Shown: in pieces, positions 42,686-55,697 of the stretch
How positions within the stretch are numbered: the stretch's first letter is position 1
Layout of the letters: every line of letters starts with the position of its first letter
Assembly (NCBI GenBank): GCA_964017185.1
Contig: OZ024882.1
Span: forward strand, 40,211,988 to 40,275,987
Length of the DNA stretch: 64,000 nt
Direction of reading: 5' to 3'
DNA from: Rugalucina vietnamica
Taxonomy: Eukaryota > Mollusca > Bivalvia > Lucinida > Lucinidae
Position numbers and translations under genes: made by a program
The notes under the pieces: model-generated
Databases searched by the model: none
What the model saw: only the letters and a program-made list of their open reading frames with translations
Told to the model about the DNA's origin: nothing

Positions 42686-42880
42686 GGTACAACAAATTCT
42701 GACTGAAAGCACTTAATAAATAATAAGACAGAGTGGATTTTCGTCGTCCTATTCACTACAACACAAAGAATTTATCATGGTCTGAAAGAAACCTAGGATA
42801 ATAATTTTTCTACTGATTTCACGCTGCAGACAGAGAAGCATGTAAATATCAGCTATGATTTCCGTTACAAAAGACGACAA
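42686..42880 (+). repeat. direct repeat partner of 39515-39985 (empty site)
   Basis: Same block order as the 39.5 kb copy without the MITE. The two copies bracket the FN3 coding exon, about 3.2 kb apart. Confidence 0.9.
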
Positions 42881-43424
42881 TTATTCTTTAAAGCCAAACG
42901 ATATACATATACACATATGGATAAGTCTATTCTTTATTTACTTATTATCACATGTATATGATAATAAGGGAAATTCTAAAGACATTATTCAATAAATTCA
43001 ATATCAACAAAGGTTAAACCACCCCATTGTCTACATGTATCTATATACTAAGAAACATTAAAACATTTGTCTGCCTCTACACTGAAGTCATGATCAACAC
43101 CAATAAACAGTCCGTTGTCTAAGCTAAAATATTGCACCCTCTATATATATAAGTGTTCAACGTCAGATACCCGGAGATGCACAATGTGAATGTGCAGGGT
43201 GCTAAGTACAATAAGCAACTTATCATTGGGGTGGTCCGTGTGTACGGACGATGAGCACTCGCTTACAGCTCGTAGCTTATCGTCTTGTACATACGGACGG
43301 ACCATACAATAAGCGATACTTAGTAAGTATTGTGTCATTAGGCTCTACCTGGATGGCGCCATATAGTGGACAAAATCAAGATGTATTGACATTGATTTTA
43401 ATAATAAATAAAAGCTTGATCCTT

Positions 43425-43560
43425 TGGAAGCAGTGAAAACGTTCTAAAGGAGGTAGTATGGGCCATATTGCGCAATTTCGGGTACTGAACCCTCATCAGT
43501 GACCGAAAATAGCCAAATAAATATACTGCAATTTCAAAAAAAAAAAAAAAAAAAAATACA
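43425..43560 (+). repeat. family C copy with A-run
   Basis: GATCCTTTGGAAGCAGTGAA, TTCTAAAGGAGG, CCATATTGCGCAATTTCGGG, CCCTCATCAGTGACC, then an A-run of about 22. Confidence 0.8.
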
Positions 43561-43650
43561 CAAGGTAAGTCTAAATCAAAGACACATGTATATATGTTTA
43601 TGTATGTAATTCCTTAATATGTCATTCATTTGACTTTAAGAGAATAAAGT

Positions 43651-43679
43651 TATGTCTGTCTGTCTGTCTGTCTGTCTGC
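43651..43679 (+). repeat. (GTCT)n microsatellite
   Basis: Seven GTCT units. Confidence 0.9.
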
Positions 43680-43770
43680 CTAAACGGAGTCAAATAACAA
43701 AGATGTCTCTAAACGTAAAATGTTCAGTACTCGGAATATTTTAACTGATATTTAAGCCTTTATTGATCCC

Positions 43771-44053
43771 TACCTATAAGAACATTACTTATCTGTTATC
43801 TGAGCACTTCTCGGAATCATCTGGGTGTTATTTAATTCAAAATAAGTGGGTGACGTTGTTGGGATTATTTCATTATAACTCCAATTATCGGATATATTCT
43901 GGCGACCGTTTACACATTGTGAATATGTTTTAAATGTTGATTGCAAATATCGCTCAAATGGTTGCAGGAAGTATTGCTTTACTTCATATTCAACCGCTTC
44001 ATTTATTATTATTACTATGTTAAGCTTCAACGTTTTATTCTTGTCAAGAAGTG
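43771..44053 (-). other. possible exon upstream of the FN3 gene
   Basis: On the minus strand an open stretch of about 80 codons follows ACTTCTTGACAAG and contains three N-glycosylation sites and one Cys. It meets a stop at 43785, and a good donor (TATAG|GTAGGG) follows at 43770. It could be a 5' noncoding exon of the FN3 gene with a chance frame, an exon of another gene, or nothing. The phase does not allow a coding join to the FN3 exon. Confidence 0.2.
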
Positions 44054-45132
44054 TAAAACTTTGTTGTATGAAACGTTTCGTTTTTCAATTATTACTCTAA
44101 GGGATTATTACAGTGCTTGAAATTAAACGTTTTATTGCCTCTCGAAGGCAAAGTTTCATCAACAGAATTTTGTCGTAGAAACTATTCAAATCATGTAACA
44201 CTTCAGCAATAATATCCTGAAACATTTAGGACAAAAAAGTCGTAAATTATTTTGATGGAATTAAACCATTGAGCGACAGTGCGATAAGAATCTGGGAGTA
44301 AATACAAAACGGTTTCGGGGTGTCCCTACATGGCGAAAAATACCGTCCTTGGATGCTGGCTAAAACCTTATTTTTCGCTGCACTTGCATACGGCCTGGGG
44401 CGTTATCTCATCTGCTGAATGAGTTGAGGTCCACTATGAGTTGTGAAGCGTATGAATGAGTCTTGTCTTGGGGCAAATTACAATGGGAATCTACGGGAAC
44501 GATATTACAGGTCTCTGCCCATAAGAGATTTTACGCCATTATTGATTACGCAGGGATGTAGGAAATTTAAACAAACAGATACATAGAAAAGGGGAAAACT
44601 GTGCTTCATATTAGAGACAAATGGTTGAAATCGTCCAATGATATGGTTGTACCGTAGCCGCGCATTATTTAGCGCTAGCATACTCGCAATTTAGGAAACT
44701 TCTGCCAGTTTAATGTTTCGTTTGGTTTCTTTGAACGTTTTTATACCATCTGCTTTATATATGTATCTATGAGTTGAACATTAATGTCGCTGGTGACCGC
44801 CAGCACCGCCAAAATCTTATCGAACAAAAATGACGTCGTTTTTGTTTGCTGACAACAAAGATAGCACATGCGCATAAGCTGGCGGATATGCTTGGAACGA
44901 GCTCGCTATAAAATAGTTATGTATGCATATAATAATGAACAATAAAACAACATCCCGTTAACCAAATCGATAGCACTCGCCTGATAATTGCAAATAAAAT
45001 GAAAAATTAATATGCCTGTTTAAAAAGCAATATATTGTGATCATTGTTTGTGTTACATTTCCGGATCGAAATCAATTTTCAAAACAATAAGGTGACTGCT
45101 CGCTAGCACTTGATCACAATCTCAATTTACTC
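44054..45132. other. intergenic stretch with possible upstream control region
   Basis: Less repetitive than its surroundings. Near 44830-44875 there are GACGTC and ATGCGCAT (NRF1-like) motifs, and TATAAAATAG near 44908. It may hold the start of the FN3 gene, but this is not shown. Confidence 0.25.
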
Positions 45133-46189
45133 CAGTCCCTGGGGGGTCATTCGTGTGCACGAGAGGTCCAGAGAAAATTTTTCCATAAATCGTTAGAGAC
45201 ATATCTCAGGTGCAAGAAAATCGAGGGTGATCGGCTGAAATCATGGTGCGGTCCGAGAAATCCAAGATGGCCGCCAAGATGGCGGCCGATTTTCTTGAAA
45301 ATGACTGTATACATAAAATTAGCTACCACAACATGCTTTTACTTCGTTTTTGGAATCAAAATGATTATATTAGAAAAGAATAGATACAAATAGAATGTTT
45401 CATGCCATTTTGTAATGGCTAAACATCAAAAATATTTTTCAGGGGCCTGAAAACCATAGAAAATTGGTCAAATTTTTATGAAAATATGAGGATGGGGTAC
45501 AACTGTTTCCTTCACTGTCACTCATTATTGATATAATGCTTAGAAAACACCATTTAAACTTTAATTAGTCGTTAGGCTAAATCACTAAGTTCTCTAAATG
45601 GCTTTATTCTGACCCTGATGTCTGATAAAAGTGCCTCAAAAGTAGGTGGGGTAAACAGACCCTTTCGACAAAAATAACCAGTTAGCTTAAGTTGTCACAA
45701 CTTGCTTCTAATTAGTTATTTTGACATAAAATATTTAAAATAGATAAAAAGTGATTCAAATACATGCGTTCATGCTATTTTACACGCATTTTACGCCAAA
45801 CATCTTAGACCAGGGTCAGAATAATGTCCAAAATGTGTCACATTGTAATGAAAATATGACAAATGTGTGCAACATTTTCCTTTAATTTCATCTTTTGCTT
45901 GATCATAGCTTTCTCAAAATTAAATGGTAAAGATGACTTAATAATTAAGGTCTTTGAATGCATTTATTCTGGTGTTGCTTTGCCTTAAAAGTGGGTGGGG
46001 TAAGCACACCTTTTTACAAACAATGACTATTTAATCTCAGCTAGCTATTACAGCTTGCGTCTGCTTAGTATTTTGGATACTATATTCTTAATAGTAAGGA
46101 AGAGATAAAAATACATGGTTATGTGCAATTTTTGCCTGATGTCATGGTTATGTGCAATTTTTGCCTGATGTAACACCAGTGGGATAAAT

Positions 46190-46790
46190 ACATGCTTACC
46201 GGGGTCCAACTGGTGTTTTTTTTTTTTTGCTCCGGAGTTAGTAAGTTATTCGGCGCCCAGGGATCTCCATCGTCGGGCAGCTTACTCAATCTGTGAGTCC
46301 TGGAACTTGATTCATCAGGATGTTTATCGTGATTTATTTGTTTGTTCTTGATGATTCATTGACTAGTTAGAGATTCACCACGAGGACCGAAGAACTAACT
46401 AAACGTTATGAACCACTGCAGAAGCTGAGGGTGAGGTTATGGCCATGTAAAACCGGTTTAAGCCCGCTAGTAAATTTGTGTTACTGATCGTTCCAAGGCG
46501 ATACTTCTGTGGTGGTTCTTTTTGTTTTATGTCTTGGTGTTTAAAATTTTTGTGCTGTTGGCGCCTTATGTATGTTTACATATTTTTAGTTAAGTTTAGG
46601 TAACTGAGTGGCCACCTATTGGGAAAATAGCTGCTCATTCGGCTTACGATATGTTTTCATTGTATAAGTACCTAATTGTTAGTTTGTTGTTTTTTTTCCA
46701 CCTCGGTTTTTGGAGTGGGAATCTTTTTCTGATTGCGCCTTTTCCTAATCTTTGCCTATTTGTACCTTTTTATATGCCATCTTTGCCTGA
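46190..46790 (+). repeat. family A copy (keeps the Harbinger empty site)
   Basis: From ACTGGTGTTTTTTTTTTTTG to TTTTCCTAATCTTTGCCTAT. At about 46439-46452 it reads GGCCATGTAAAACCGG without insertion, the reference for the element at 19876. Confidence 0.85.
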
Positions 46791-47054
46791 CATAACACCA
46801 AACTATGATACAGGCCAGAAAAATGTCAGGAAACTGTCAAATTGTGATGGCATAATACCAAACAATGAGCAGGACCTTTTACTTTACTTTCACCTACTAT
46901 TCTAGATCAGCTGGCTAACCTGCATTCCGATAGATTTTGTGACCTCGCTCCACTTCCGTGTGGAGAGGTCTAATGGAGCACCGATGGGCATGAAAATATT
47001 CCGTCTACTACTAATGTATGACTAAGACCAGAGGAGGCTCACCTGATCTTGACA

Positions 47055-47870
47055 GTTTTCAGTTCAGAAAAATCATTACACGTTACACACGTAAAAGGTT
47101 ACAACTTAAATGTTATGCGACAGTCTGCATGCTAAGTTTTTAACCCAATCATGGTTTAATAACTATGCTGCCTTCTTTATTTGCACCCAGGTGGGTCGAG
47201 CGTCAGACTCTGATGACTGATGATGGCCTCGACATAAAGCTATTCATTTTAGTTGGTTGGGGCCAGAGTTTCTTGTCTGTTGCTTGGCCCACGGGTTTAA
47301 TTGGTGTTTTTCCATTGATCCGGGTTTCAGTAAGTTATATTGCGCCTAGGGATCTCCATCGTCTAACGGCTAACTGAATATTTGAGTCCTCGTTTTTGAT
47401 TCATCATGGTGGTTATCATGATTTATTTGTTTGTCCTTGATGATTCATTGACTAGTTAGATATTCACCATGAGGGCCGAACAACTAACTAAATGTTGTGA
47501 ACTACTACAGAATATGAGGATGAGGTTAGAGCTCTGTAAAATCGATTTAACACCCCCACAAGTAATTTTTATATATCTGATCTTTCCAAGGCAATACTTC
47601 TGTTGTGGTTCTATTTGTTTTGTGTTTTGGAGTCGAATTTCTGTGCTGTTTGAACTTTATGTACATTTTCATAGTTTTAGTTAAGTTCGGTTAACTGTGT
47701 GGCCGCCTATTGGGAAATAGCTGCTCACTCAGTTAAGGATATGTTCTCTACGTATTCGTACCTAATTGTCAATTTAGTTTTTTCATGCCTCGGTATTTAG
47801 AATTTGAATTTCTTTCTGATTGTGCCTTTTCCTGATCATTGCCTACTTGTACCTTTTTACTTGAATGGTA
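47055..47870 (+). repeat. family A copy, near full length
   Basis: Same block order as 17.43-18.24 kb, from TTCAGTTCAGAAAAATCATT to CCTGATCATTGCCTACTTGT. Confidence 0.8.
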
Positions 47871-48860
47871 GCTGATGATCCCTTCCATGGGATGTGTCCT
47901 TATGGGCCCAAGGAGCACGGGTGACAAGATTAACAAAGATGATAACTTAAGATTGCTACACACAATATAAAAGCTCTAAGGCTCATGGTTTTAGAAGAAG
48001 CTTTTTGTATGATTTATCCGTTGTAGGTATATGGGAGCTAATGTCCCCTCGGGGTGGGGTCACTTTCAACCCCAGTGGCAACATTTGCTGGATCTATGTA
48101 TCGTAAAGCACCATGCAAGATCGTTGCATACGTAATATAATAGCAATGAGCCTTGCAGTTCCAGAGAAGAAGATTTGTTCCTATAATAAGCATATGAATG
48201 ACACATAATGAGGCCCCTGTGGTAAAGTCTGAATGGACTGCAGGGTTGGCAGGGCTTATAAATAGGATTCTTTAACATTGCCTCACACAAAATATAAAAG
48301 CTCTAGACGTCCTGGTTTCTGAGGAGGTTTTTGTGTGTTTTACCATTGTAAGAATATGGGAGTATTTGAATATAACCTCAGGATGGGGCCAAATATGACC
48401 CCATGGGCTTGATTGTGTCTCATTTTTGCTGCATACTTGGTATGCCTGCTTTGGGTATTGTGGTTTCAGAGAAGAAGATTTTTTTCATGTTTTTTTTTCT
48501 TATTATAAAGGGAACTACTATCCACTGCTATACACAAAATATAAAAGCCCTGGACTTTGTGATTTCAGATAGGAAGATTTTTATGGCTTTCCCAGGGGCA
48601 TGATTGGCAAGATTTATGTAGGGTACCACTAAACAGTGTCACATACTGAATAGACAAGCTCTAGCGTTTTAATCAGTGGTTTTAGAGAAGACTTTTTCCC
48701 ATTATAAGCCTGTGTGGCAGATATTTATTTGTTTGGACTAACAAACATTGCTACATACACAATATAGAAGCTCTGGGTCTTGTGTTTTCCCAATGTAAGT
48801 CTTGCTATCTTATAAGCTCACTTGATAAGCCTTTGGCTCAGGTAAGCTAAAAAGGCTTTA
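47870..48860 (+). repeat. family D array, second location
   Basis: About five diverged units and the terminal AAGCTCACTTGATAAGCC...CAGGTAAGCTAAAAA module at 48.81-48.86 kb, as at 1-2036. Confidence 0.75.
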
Positions 48861-49029
48861 TAGTTTTAAAGAGGAGCATGATAAACAAAATTAAATTGAT
48901 TTTTTTTCTTTTTTTTTTATTTTGATTTAAATTCAACTGTCTTAAATGGGTGGGGTAAATAAACACCATAAATGGAAAATAGCCATATTTCTTTTACTAA
49001 GGTGGCCATTACTTGTAAAAATAAACAAA

Positions 49030-49665
49030 ATATAAAAGTTTGATCCTTTGGAAGCAATGAAAGCGTTCAAAGGGAGGATGCATGGGCTATATTGCGAAAT
49101 TTCGGGTACTGAACCATCATCAGTGACCCTTTCTAAAACCGGCGACGATATAAGACTTGTTAAGAACTTATATTAATCATACTTCCGATTTAACTTTAAG
49201 AATAACAGAATAACATAGAATGATTAGATCCTTTGGAAGCAGTAAACCACTTAAAGGGTTAAGTACAATGTTGGGTAATGAACCCTCATCAATTCATCTA
49301 TGACCCTGATAAACTGGCAACGAAAGCCAGGATTTCAAAAAAATTTACATCATCAAAGACTCATATTCCCAAAGGGGACAGATTATATAAATAGTGTTAA
49401 GAAGAACTTAACATATCTGTTTGAATTAATTCAAATATTCTTATCGATCCCAAATAATCTAAAGAAAAATATAATCTGCATTATATAGATGAAATACGGG
49501 GTGACTTTTAGGGGCGCCATATGGAACGACACCAGTTGCAGTAATACCAAAGAAAATGCAATTATTTGATCTTTTGGAAGCAGTAAAACATTTAAAGGGT
49601 GAAGGTGGGCATGGGCCAAATTGTACAATTTGGGTTAACAAACCTTCATCCGACCCTTTACACGC
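49030..49665 (+). repeat. three family C copies in tandem
   Basis: Starts near 49033, 49226 and 49567, each with GATCYTTTGGAAGCARTRAA and a CATCA...GACCCT stretch. The second and third are diverged. Confidence 0.75.
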
Positions 49666-50348
49666 ATTCTTTAAGCAAAATATCAAATTGAATACTGAGT
49701 GAAATTTACATTAAATAGGACAAATCACGTACGTTTTTGGTCGTTTTTCTGATACAAATTTAAGATATTTAGTGTTAAGGATGGGTAAAGTGGCTTGAAA
49801 GCATGTATTTATATTACATTTTATCCATTTTATACATTTTGTGTAAAAATAGCTAAGTAGAAGCAAGTTGTGATAACTTAATTTAGTTCAAAGTTTATTT
49901 TGGATGAAAGGGTGTGTTTACCCCACCCACTTTTAAGGCACTTTTATATGAATTCAAGATCAGAACAAATCCATTCAAAGAAATTAATCAAATAGGCTCA
50001 GTACTGTCTAATCAAAGTTTAAAAGGTGTTTTCTAAGCATAATAAAGCATTATATCATTAATGAGTGATAGTGAAGGTAACAGTTGTACAACTTCTTCAT
50101 ATTTACATCAAAAGAGGGACGTGCATTAACAGGGTTTTCTGGCCCACCCAAAAGCCAAAAAATAAAAGTATCTGTACGTCATTTTATCTTATATGTTTTA
50201 ATAGATGAAATGTCCAAATGTTTTAATCTAATATTTATTTCACTTTTATGGTTGCTATGGTTACACAAAATAGCCGCCAATATGGGCTAAAGTAGGAAAA
50301 TCACAATTTTGGACCGAAATTTAGAGGTTTAACAGAGAAGTTTACATA

Positions 50349-50445
50349 GAGCCCAGCTAAATACCAAAAAAATATTTTCATAAAAGATAAGTATTACGAA
50401 GATGCACAAAATGTGAAAATATCTTTTTGGTATTTAGCTGGGCTC
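50349..50445. repeat. hairpin GAGCCCAGCTAAATACC
   Basis: GAGCCCAGCTAAATACCAAA, then AAATATTTTCA, pairs with TGAAAATATCTTTTTGGTAT and TTAGCTGGGCTC; ~32 bp arms and a ~30 bp loop. Confidence 0.85.
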
Positions 50446-51029
50446 ATACCTAATTCTTAAAAAATTGCTCTATAGATTACTTGCATTTCACTCAAAGTAA
50501 GACACCTTTATTATAAGGCCCTGTGCCAATTAATTCCACCAAGCACCAGAAGACATCCTCTGATGGGTGATAAATTGTTGATTGGGACCCCCGAAATACA
50601 ATGGGATTTTTTTCAAAGGCGCACTTATTTGTGTTATGAAGAAAAACATGGTTTCCATAGCAACTTGTATTGTATTGTATATTGTATTTCCAGCCCATTT
50701 AGGTTCACCTCACTTTGCTATAAGGCACCAGGTAAAATACAAGTTTTGGATACTACGCAACCATTGACCAAGCTATTGGTACAGAAAAATATCTCAGAAA
50801 TATGGAGTTTGATCATGTAGATTCCAAACTACAAACCAGTCACGGCATGTGGTTGTGCCAGATCGGCAACCACATATATGATTTTTGAACATAGGGGTAT
50901 ACCTACAAAATCAAACATAACTTAGTTACTGATTATCCTAGCTCACTAAACATGGTATCATTTTAAAGCTTATGCTTAGGCCTTTCATCCAACTGTAGCT
51001 TGTGTAAAATATCTAAATTATATGTTCAT

Positions 51030-53030
51030 CTAATTTGCATATTCATGAATACCGGTATTGATAGAATCATAATAGAAAATATATAAATAGAAAAAACATA
51101 AAATACACTGACTTCAATAGCAAACATTTTCGCATCATGTCGATAAGCGATACAACTTGATATACCCTAACATGTAATGAATCTATGCATAAAAATTAGC
51201 TCATTTGCATATTTATGAATATTTATAGAAACATGAGAAATTAAGAAAAAAATTTCAATGGACTTCTTAGATATACTAATTCCAGTCACAAATCATCACT
51301 GCGGCTTGTTGTTGTCCATTTGTAATACAATTTTTCATTTTCTAACCTGCAATGGCCCAATATTAAAATAATCTATTTTGCATATTCATGAAAATAAAAT
51401 GAAAGGACATTGAAAATGAGGGGGGGATTCAATAAAATTCATAAATATTCCACCCACCATCACTGTGGCATGTTGTCATTTATACGATTTGACTGTCCTA
51501 TCATGCAAAATACTATATGACAAGAATCTAGTTTGCTAACTTTGCATATTCACTTTATCATTTTCATGAATACGATGATACAAAGAAACAAGAAACTGAG
51601 ATAAAATTTGAAACAAGCCATCAGCGTAAATATTTCAAAATAATTATTTCAATTTAAAACACTCTTTTTGGCATGTAATTGTTGGTCAGTAATATAATAT
51701 GACTATTCTTACATACATGGGGCCCGTATGAACTTAACCATATTTGCATATTCATGAAGATTGATCTGAAAATAAGATATTGAAAGAAAGTTAAATTAAA
51801 ACCGTTAACATACTTATTTAAGTCAAACACCAGCATCGTGTCAAGTTGTCGTTAATCATTTATGCGATGTGCATGACCTAACATGTAATGGATCTATGTG
51901 AAAATTTGAATATTCACAAAAGTATCGAACCAGTGACATCAATCAATCTATCTGTCTATCCATATAAGTCAAAGCTGAGTGATTTATCCCTATGTCATAT
52001 CTGCTGAATCCTAGACTTGCTTCGTTAAAGTTTGAAATTGTGATTAATTCGATTTCTTTGGTGAATAAAAATAAATAATCATTCATATGCAAATTAGATA
52101 GTTTGCATATTCATGGTATTCAAATTAGATAATTTGCACCTCTGATCAGTGTAATAAGTTTTGTTTGTAACCATTTCTTAGTTTATGCTTGTTTAATTTT
52201 CTATAGCAGACATGTGATGAATTAAGAGTGTGTTGTGGTAAACAGTATTAATTTGGGTTTTTTCCTGTATTTTCTAAAGTTTTCATTAATATTCATGAAT
52301 ATGCAAATTAGAAATTTTGCATAACCACAGTGGCTTAGCATAAAGTTGACTCTGTATGGTATTGATGGTATTGGACAAGTGCAATATAGGTACATTTACA
52401 TCTGTAAGGCACTCAAAACTTTTTTATTCTGTTCGTTAATTTCTGATAAAGCGTTTTAGTTTTCATCAATATTCATGAATATGGAATATGCAAATTTCAT
52501 ATTTTGCATATTGAATGCAGATTATATTCAAAAGCTGAGCAGAAACATTTGTAATAACATATTAGGTTGACAATGTTAGTATTTGAATACGAGTAATTAC
52601 TTATTCAACTTATTGGAACTGTAGTATCGGTTGCTATGGAAACCATGAATATATGCATTATCCATATGCACTTTTGCAGAATTTATTTGTTTTTCTCTCG
52701 TTTTTACATTAAGGAGGTCCCTCTTACTATAATGCTTCAGTGATGTTCTTTCTGAAGTATGTAACGAAGGTCTAAATATAAAGCCAACCCTTAAATGGAT
52801 ATGAGTTTAGTCATTTCTTTTTGTTTTTCATTAAAATTCATGAATTTCGACATGACCACTTTTCTTTATGGCAATTGAATGACTTGTTCAGAAGTATTAA
52901 TGACGCCATAGCAACATATCATTCTATGGTTTGAACTGAAATTAATGAAGTTATGACGTCCTAACAGACTTACTTGTTTTCCAATTACTTTCAGTGTTTT
53001 CATTAATATTTATGAATATGAAAATTCAAT
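51030..53030. repeat. degenerate ~175 bp array marked by TTTGCATATTCATGAATATT
   Basis: Marker copies at about 51038, 51200, 51377, 51544, 51738 and 52108 (plus sense), then 52293, 52467, 52835 and 53007 (mostly reversed). Spacing is 160-195 bp or about twice that. Sequence between markers is poorly conserved. The same marker builds the 6.1-8.7 kb palindrome. Confidence 0.6.
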
Positions 53031-54589
53031 ATAATTTTCATTATAACACCAATTAATGCAAGGCAGGTGTGTAAGCTCTAAATTGATACCAACTTCAGTG
53101 GTCTACAACAAGTAAAAGCTGAAATATGACCAACTTTTCCCATTAGCTGATATATCAATATTGAAATTGCTTTGAATGGGTCATGACCTTTGACCCAAGG
53201 TCATTCCTATAAGAAAGGTCATACACATATTTTATTATCATTTTCATGAAGAGCAATAACCAGGCTATATTTCACATCATTGTAACTCAGCTCGGTTGGG
53301 GGCTATTTTTGGCTCTTAATGCACGTCGCCGTTTGACAAATGTTGTGTAGTGTTCAGGCCCCTGAGAATATTTTTGATGTTTAGCCATGATAAAATGACA
53401 TGAAACCTTTTGTTTGTATCTCTTCTTTTCCTGTATAATTATTTTGAGTCCAAAAACCAAGTAAAATCATGTTCTGGTTGCTAATTTGATGTATACAGCC
53501 ATTTACAAGCAAATGGGCCGCCATCTTGGTGGCCATATCGGATTTCTCTTACCAAAATTGTGTTAAATTGCAAAGAGCATGTATTTATATCACTTTTTAC
53601 CTATTATAAATATTTATGTCAAAATAACTAATTAGAAGCAAGTTGTGACAACTTGATTAAGTTAAATGGTTATTTTTGTCGAAAGGGTCTGTTTACCCCA
53701 CCCACTTTTGAGGCACTTTTATCAGACACCAGGGTCAGAATAAAGCCTTTTAAAGAACTTAGTCATTTAGTCTAATGACTAATTAATGTTTAAATGGTGT
53801 TTTCTAAGCATTTTATCACTAATGATTGACTGTGAAGGAAACAGTTGTGCCCCATCCTCATATTTTCATCAAAATTTTACCAATTTTCTATGGTTTTCAG
53901 GCTCCTGAAAAATATTTTTGATGTTTAGCCATTATAAAATGATATTAAATATTCTATTTGTATCTATTCTCTTCTAATATAATCATTTTGAGTCCAAAAA
54001 CCAAGTAAAAGCATGTTGTGGTAGCTAATTTTATGTATACAGTCATTTTCAAGAAAATCGGCCGCCATCTTGGCGGCCATCTTGGATTTCTCGGACCGCA
54101 CCATGATTTCAGCTGATCACCCTCGATTTTCTTGCACCTGAGATATGTCTCTAACGATTTATGGAAAAATTTTCTCTGGACCTCTCGTGCACACGAATGA
54201 CCCCCCGGGGACTGTATTAATTGTTTGGGAGTCCATGCCTGTATATCTCCATTCTTGAGGAAAAGTGCCTGTATATCTCCATTCTTGAAGAAAAGTACCA
54301 TTGCATAAGACACATCAAGATGGTTGCCATGATGATACTAACTCAGAATCCAGGGAGGCAGCCTACAGAAATATTTTTGCAAGACACAGATGAAATTCAG
54401 ACATCACATTGCTCAGCGTAGATGGAAGCACTCTACTTATGAATAAAGATGCTGTCTTTAAAAAGGTGGGCAAAACATTTCATTAGTGTGCTTTATCGCC
54501 TACTAAGTATCAACGACGATGACGACAACCTTCAAAAGATAGAATATAGTGTTATGGATAGATGACAATCAGTTCAACAACTGACATCT

Positions 54590-54830
54590 AGAAATATGTG
54601 CAACTCTTGGCGAGGTCAATAAGGCTGGAGGGCTGCCCATGGCAGAGAATCTGACGGATTTGTCTCACCAACACTGTATTTGGAGGAAGTGGGCTATCCC
54701 ACCAGAATTCAAAGATGCTTCAAATAAAATCCACATGTGCAAGCGGGGTGAAAACTCTCAAGGCTGTAGTGACAGCATTATCAATAGCAAGAAAGATACT
54801 ACAGCTGTGTTCATTTATTAATATATCCCT
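54590..54830 (+). pseudogene. dead non-LTR retrotransposon, reverse-transcriptase piece 1
   Basis: One frame reads W-x-x-x-x-I-P-P-E-F-K-D-A followed by a K-R-G patch and C-S-D, matching the 'vPxxfKDAxiv.iyKrKG....CdnhRGIsLL' stretch at the start of LINE reverse transcriptases. Frame breaks and missing residues (the RGISLL part is lost) show a decayed copy. It runs out near 54830, and the matching later domains reappear at 57.1 kb. Confidence 0.55.
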
Positions 54831-54939
54831 GCAATATTCAGAAATAAATTGAATACTCTTCTTGTTTTTGAACAATCGTCAACAGTAAGAAATGGACAAC
54901 TGCAGGAATTTGTTTATATAATGTGTTAAGTATGAGAAG

Positions 54940-55180
54940 TTGCAAGTAGGCAATGATCAGGAAAGAAAATCCCGCTCCTAAAACCGAGGTGGGAAAAAAC
55001 TAAATTGACGATAAGATACTTATACTAAGAAAACACATCGTAAGCCAACTGAGCAGCTATTGCCCAACAGGTAGCCACTCAGTTACCCAAACCTAACTAA
55101 AATATGAAAACGCACATAAGGTGCAAACAGCATAAAAACCAACGCCAAGGCATAAAACAATAAGAACCACAACATAAGTA
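54940..55180 (-). repeat. family A fragment, reverse
   Basis: AGTAGGCAATGATCAGGAAA, CCTAAAACCGAGGTGGGAAA and GTAGCCACTCAGTTACCC are the end of family A in reverse. Confidence 0.8.
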
Positions 55181-55214
55181 AATATTTACTCTGTATAAAA
55201 AAAATCAAAAAAAA

Positions 55215-55695
55215 AAAAAATCTGAGATCCTTTAAGAACAGCGAGCACATTGATGAGAAAAGTGATGGGCCATACCGCGGTTTCGGCTAATCAAGCCTCT
55301 TCAGTGACCCTTTAGATTTGGCAACATGGAGCCAAAGTTGAAACTTTCCAGAAGGTAGTCAATACAAAGACTAGTATTATCCAAATAGGGTCCAAATATA
55401 TATTATTAAACGATTATTAGAAAATAAATCTGAACCGATAATAAATTTCTGATTTCTCAGAATACCCCCGCTGACCGAAAGGAAAAAATTAATCTGCACT
55501 ATGGATGATGTATTGGAGACTTTTTAGGGCCACCACACGGCACAACACCAGCTGCAGTAATAGCAAATAAAAATAAAACTGAGATCCTTAAAGAGCTGCG
55601 AGCACATTAATGGGAAAAGTGATGGACCATACCGCGGTTTCGGCTATTCAAGCCTCTTCATTGACCCTTTAGATTTGGCAACATGGAGCCAAAGA
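55215..55695 (+). repeat. two direct copies of the family C variant
   Basis: CTGAGATCCTTWAAGARC, CATACCGCGGTTTCGGCTA, CAAGCCTCTTCA, TGACCCTTTAGATTTGGCAA, CATGGAGCCAAAG at about 55223-55335 and 55577-55695. Confidence 0.85.
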
Positions 55696-55697
55696 GA

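Larger units (their letters stand above)
45133..54214. mobile_element. 9 kb segment bounded by ~640 bp inverted repeats
   Basis: Left arm 45133-45770 and right arm 53577-54214 are reverse complements with moderate divergence: CAGTCCCTGGGGGGTCATTC, GTGTGCACGAGAGGTCCAGA, AATCGTTAGAGACATATCTC, GGCCGCCAAGATGGCGGCCG, AACATGCTTTTACTTCG and GTGGGGTAAACAGACCCTTT all pair. Extra partial arm copies lie just inside in matching orientation (about 45790-46100 left; 49790-50130 and 53280-53560 right). The middle is other repeats. No transposase was recognised, and the outer flanks (ATTTACTC / TATTAATT) show no shared duplication. Confidence 0.8.
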
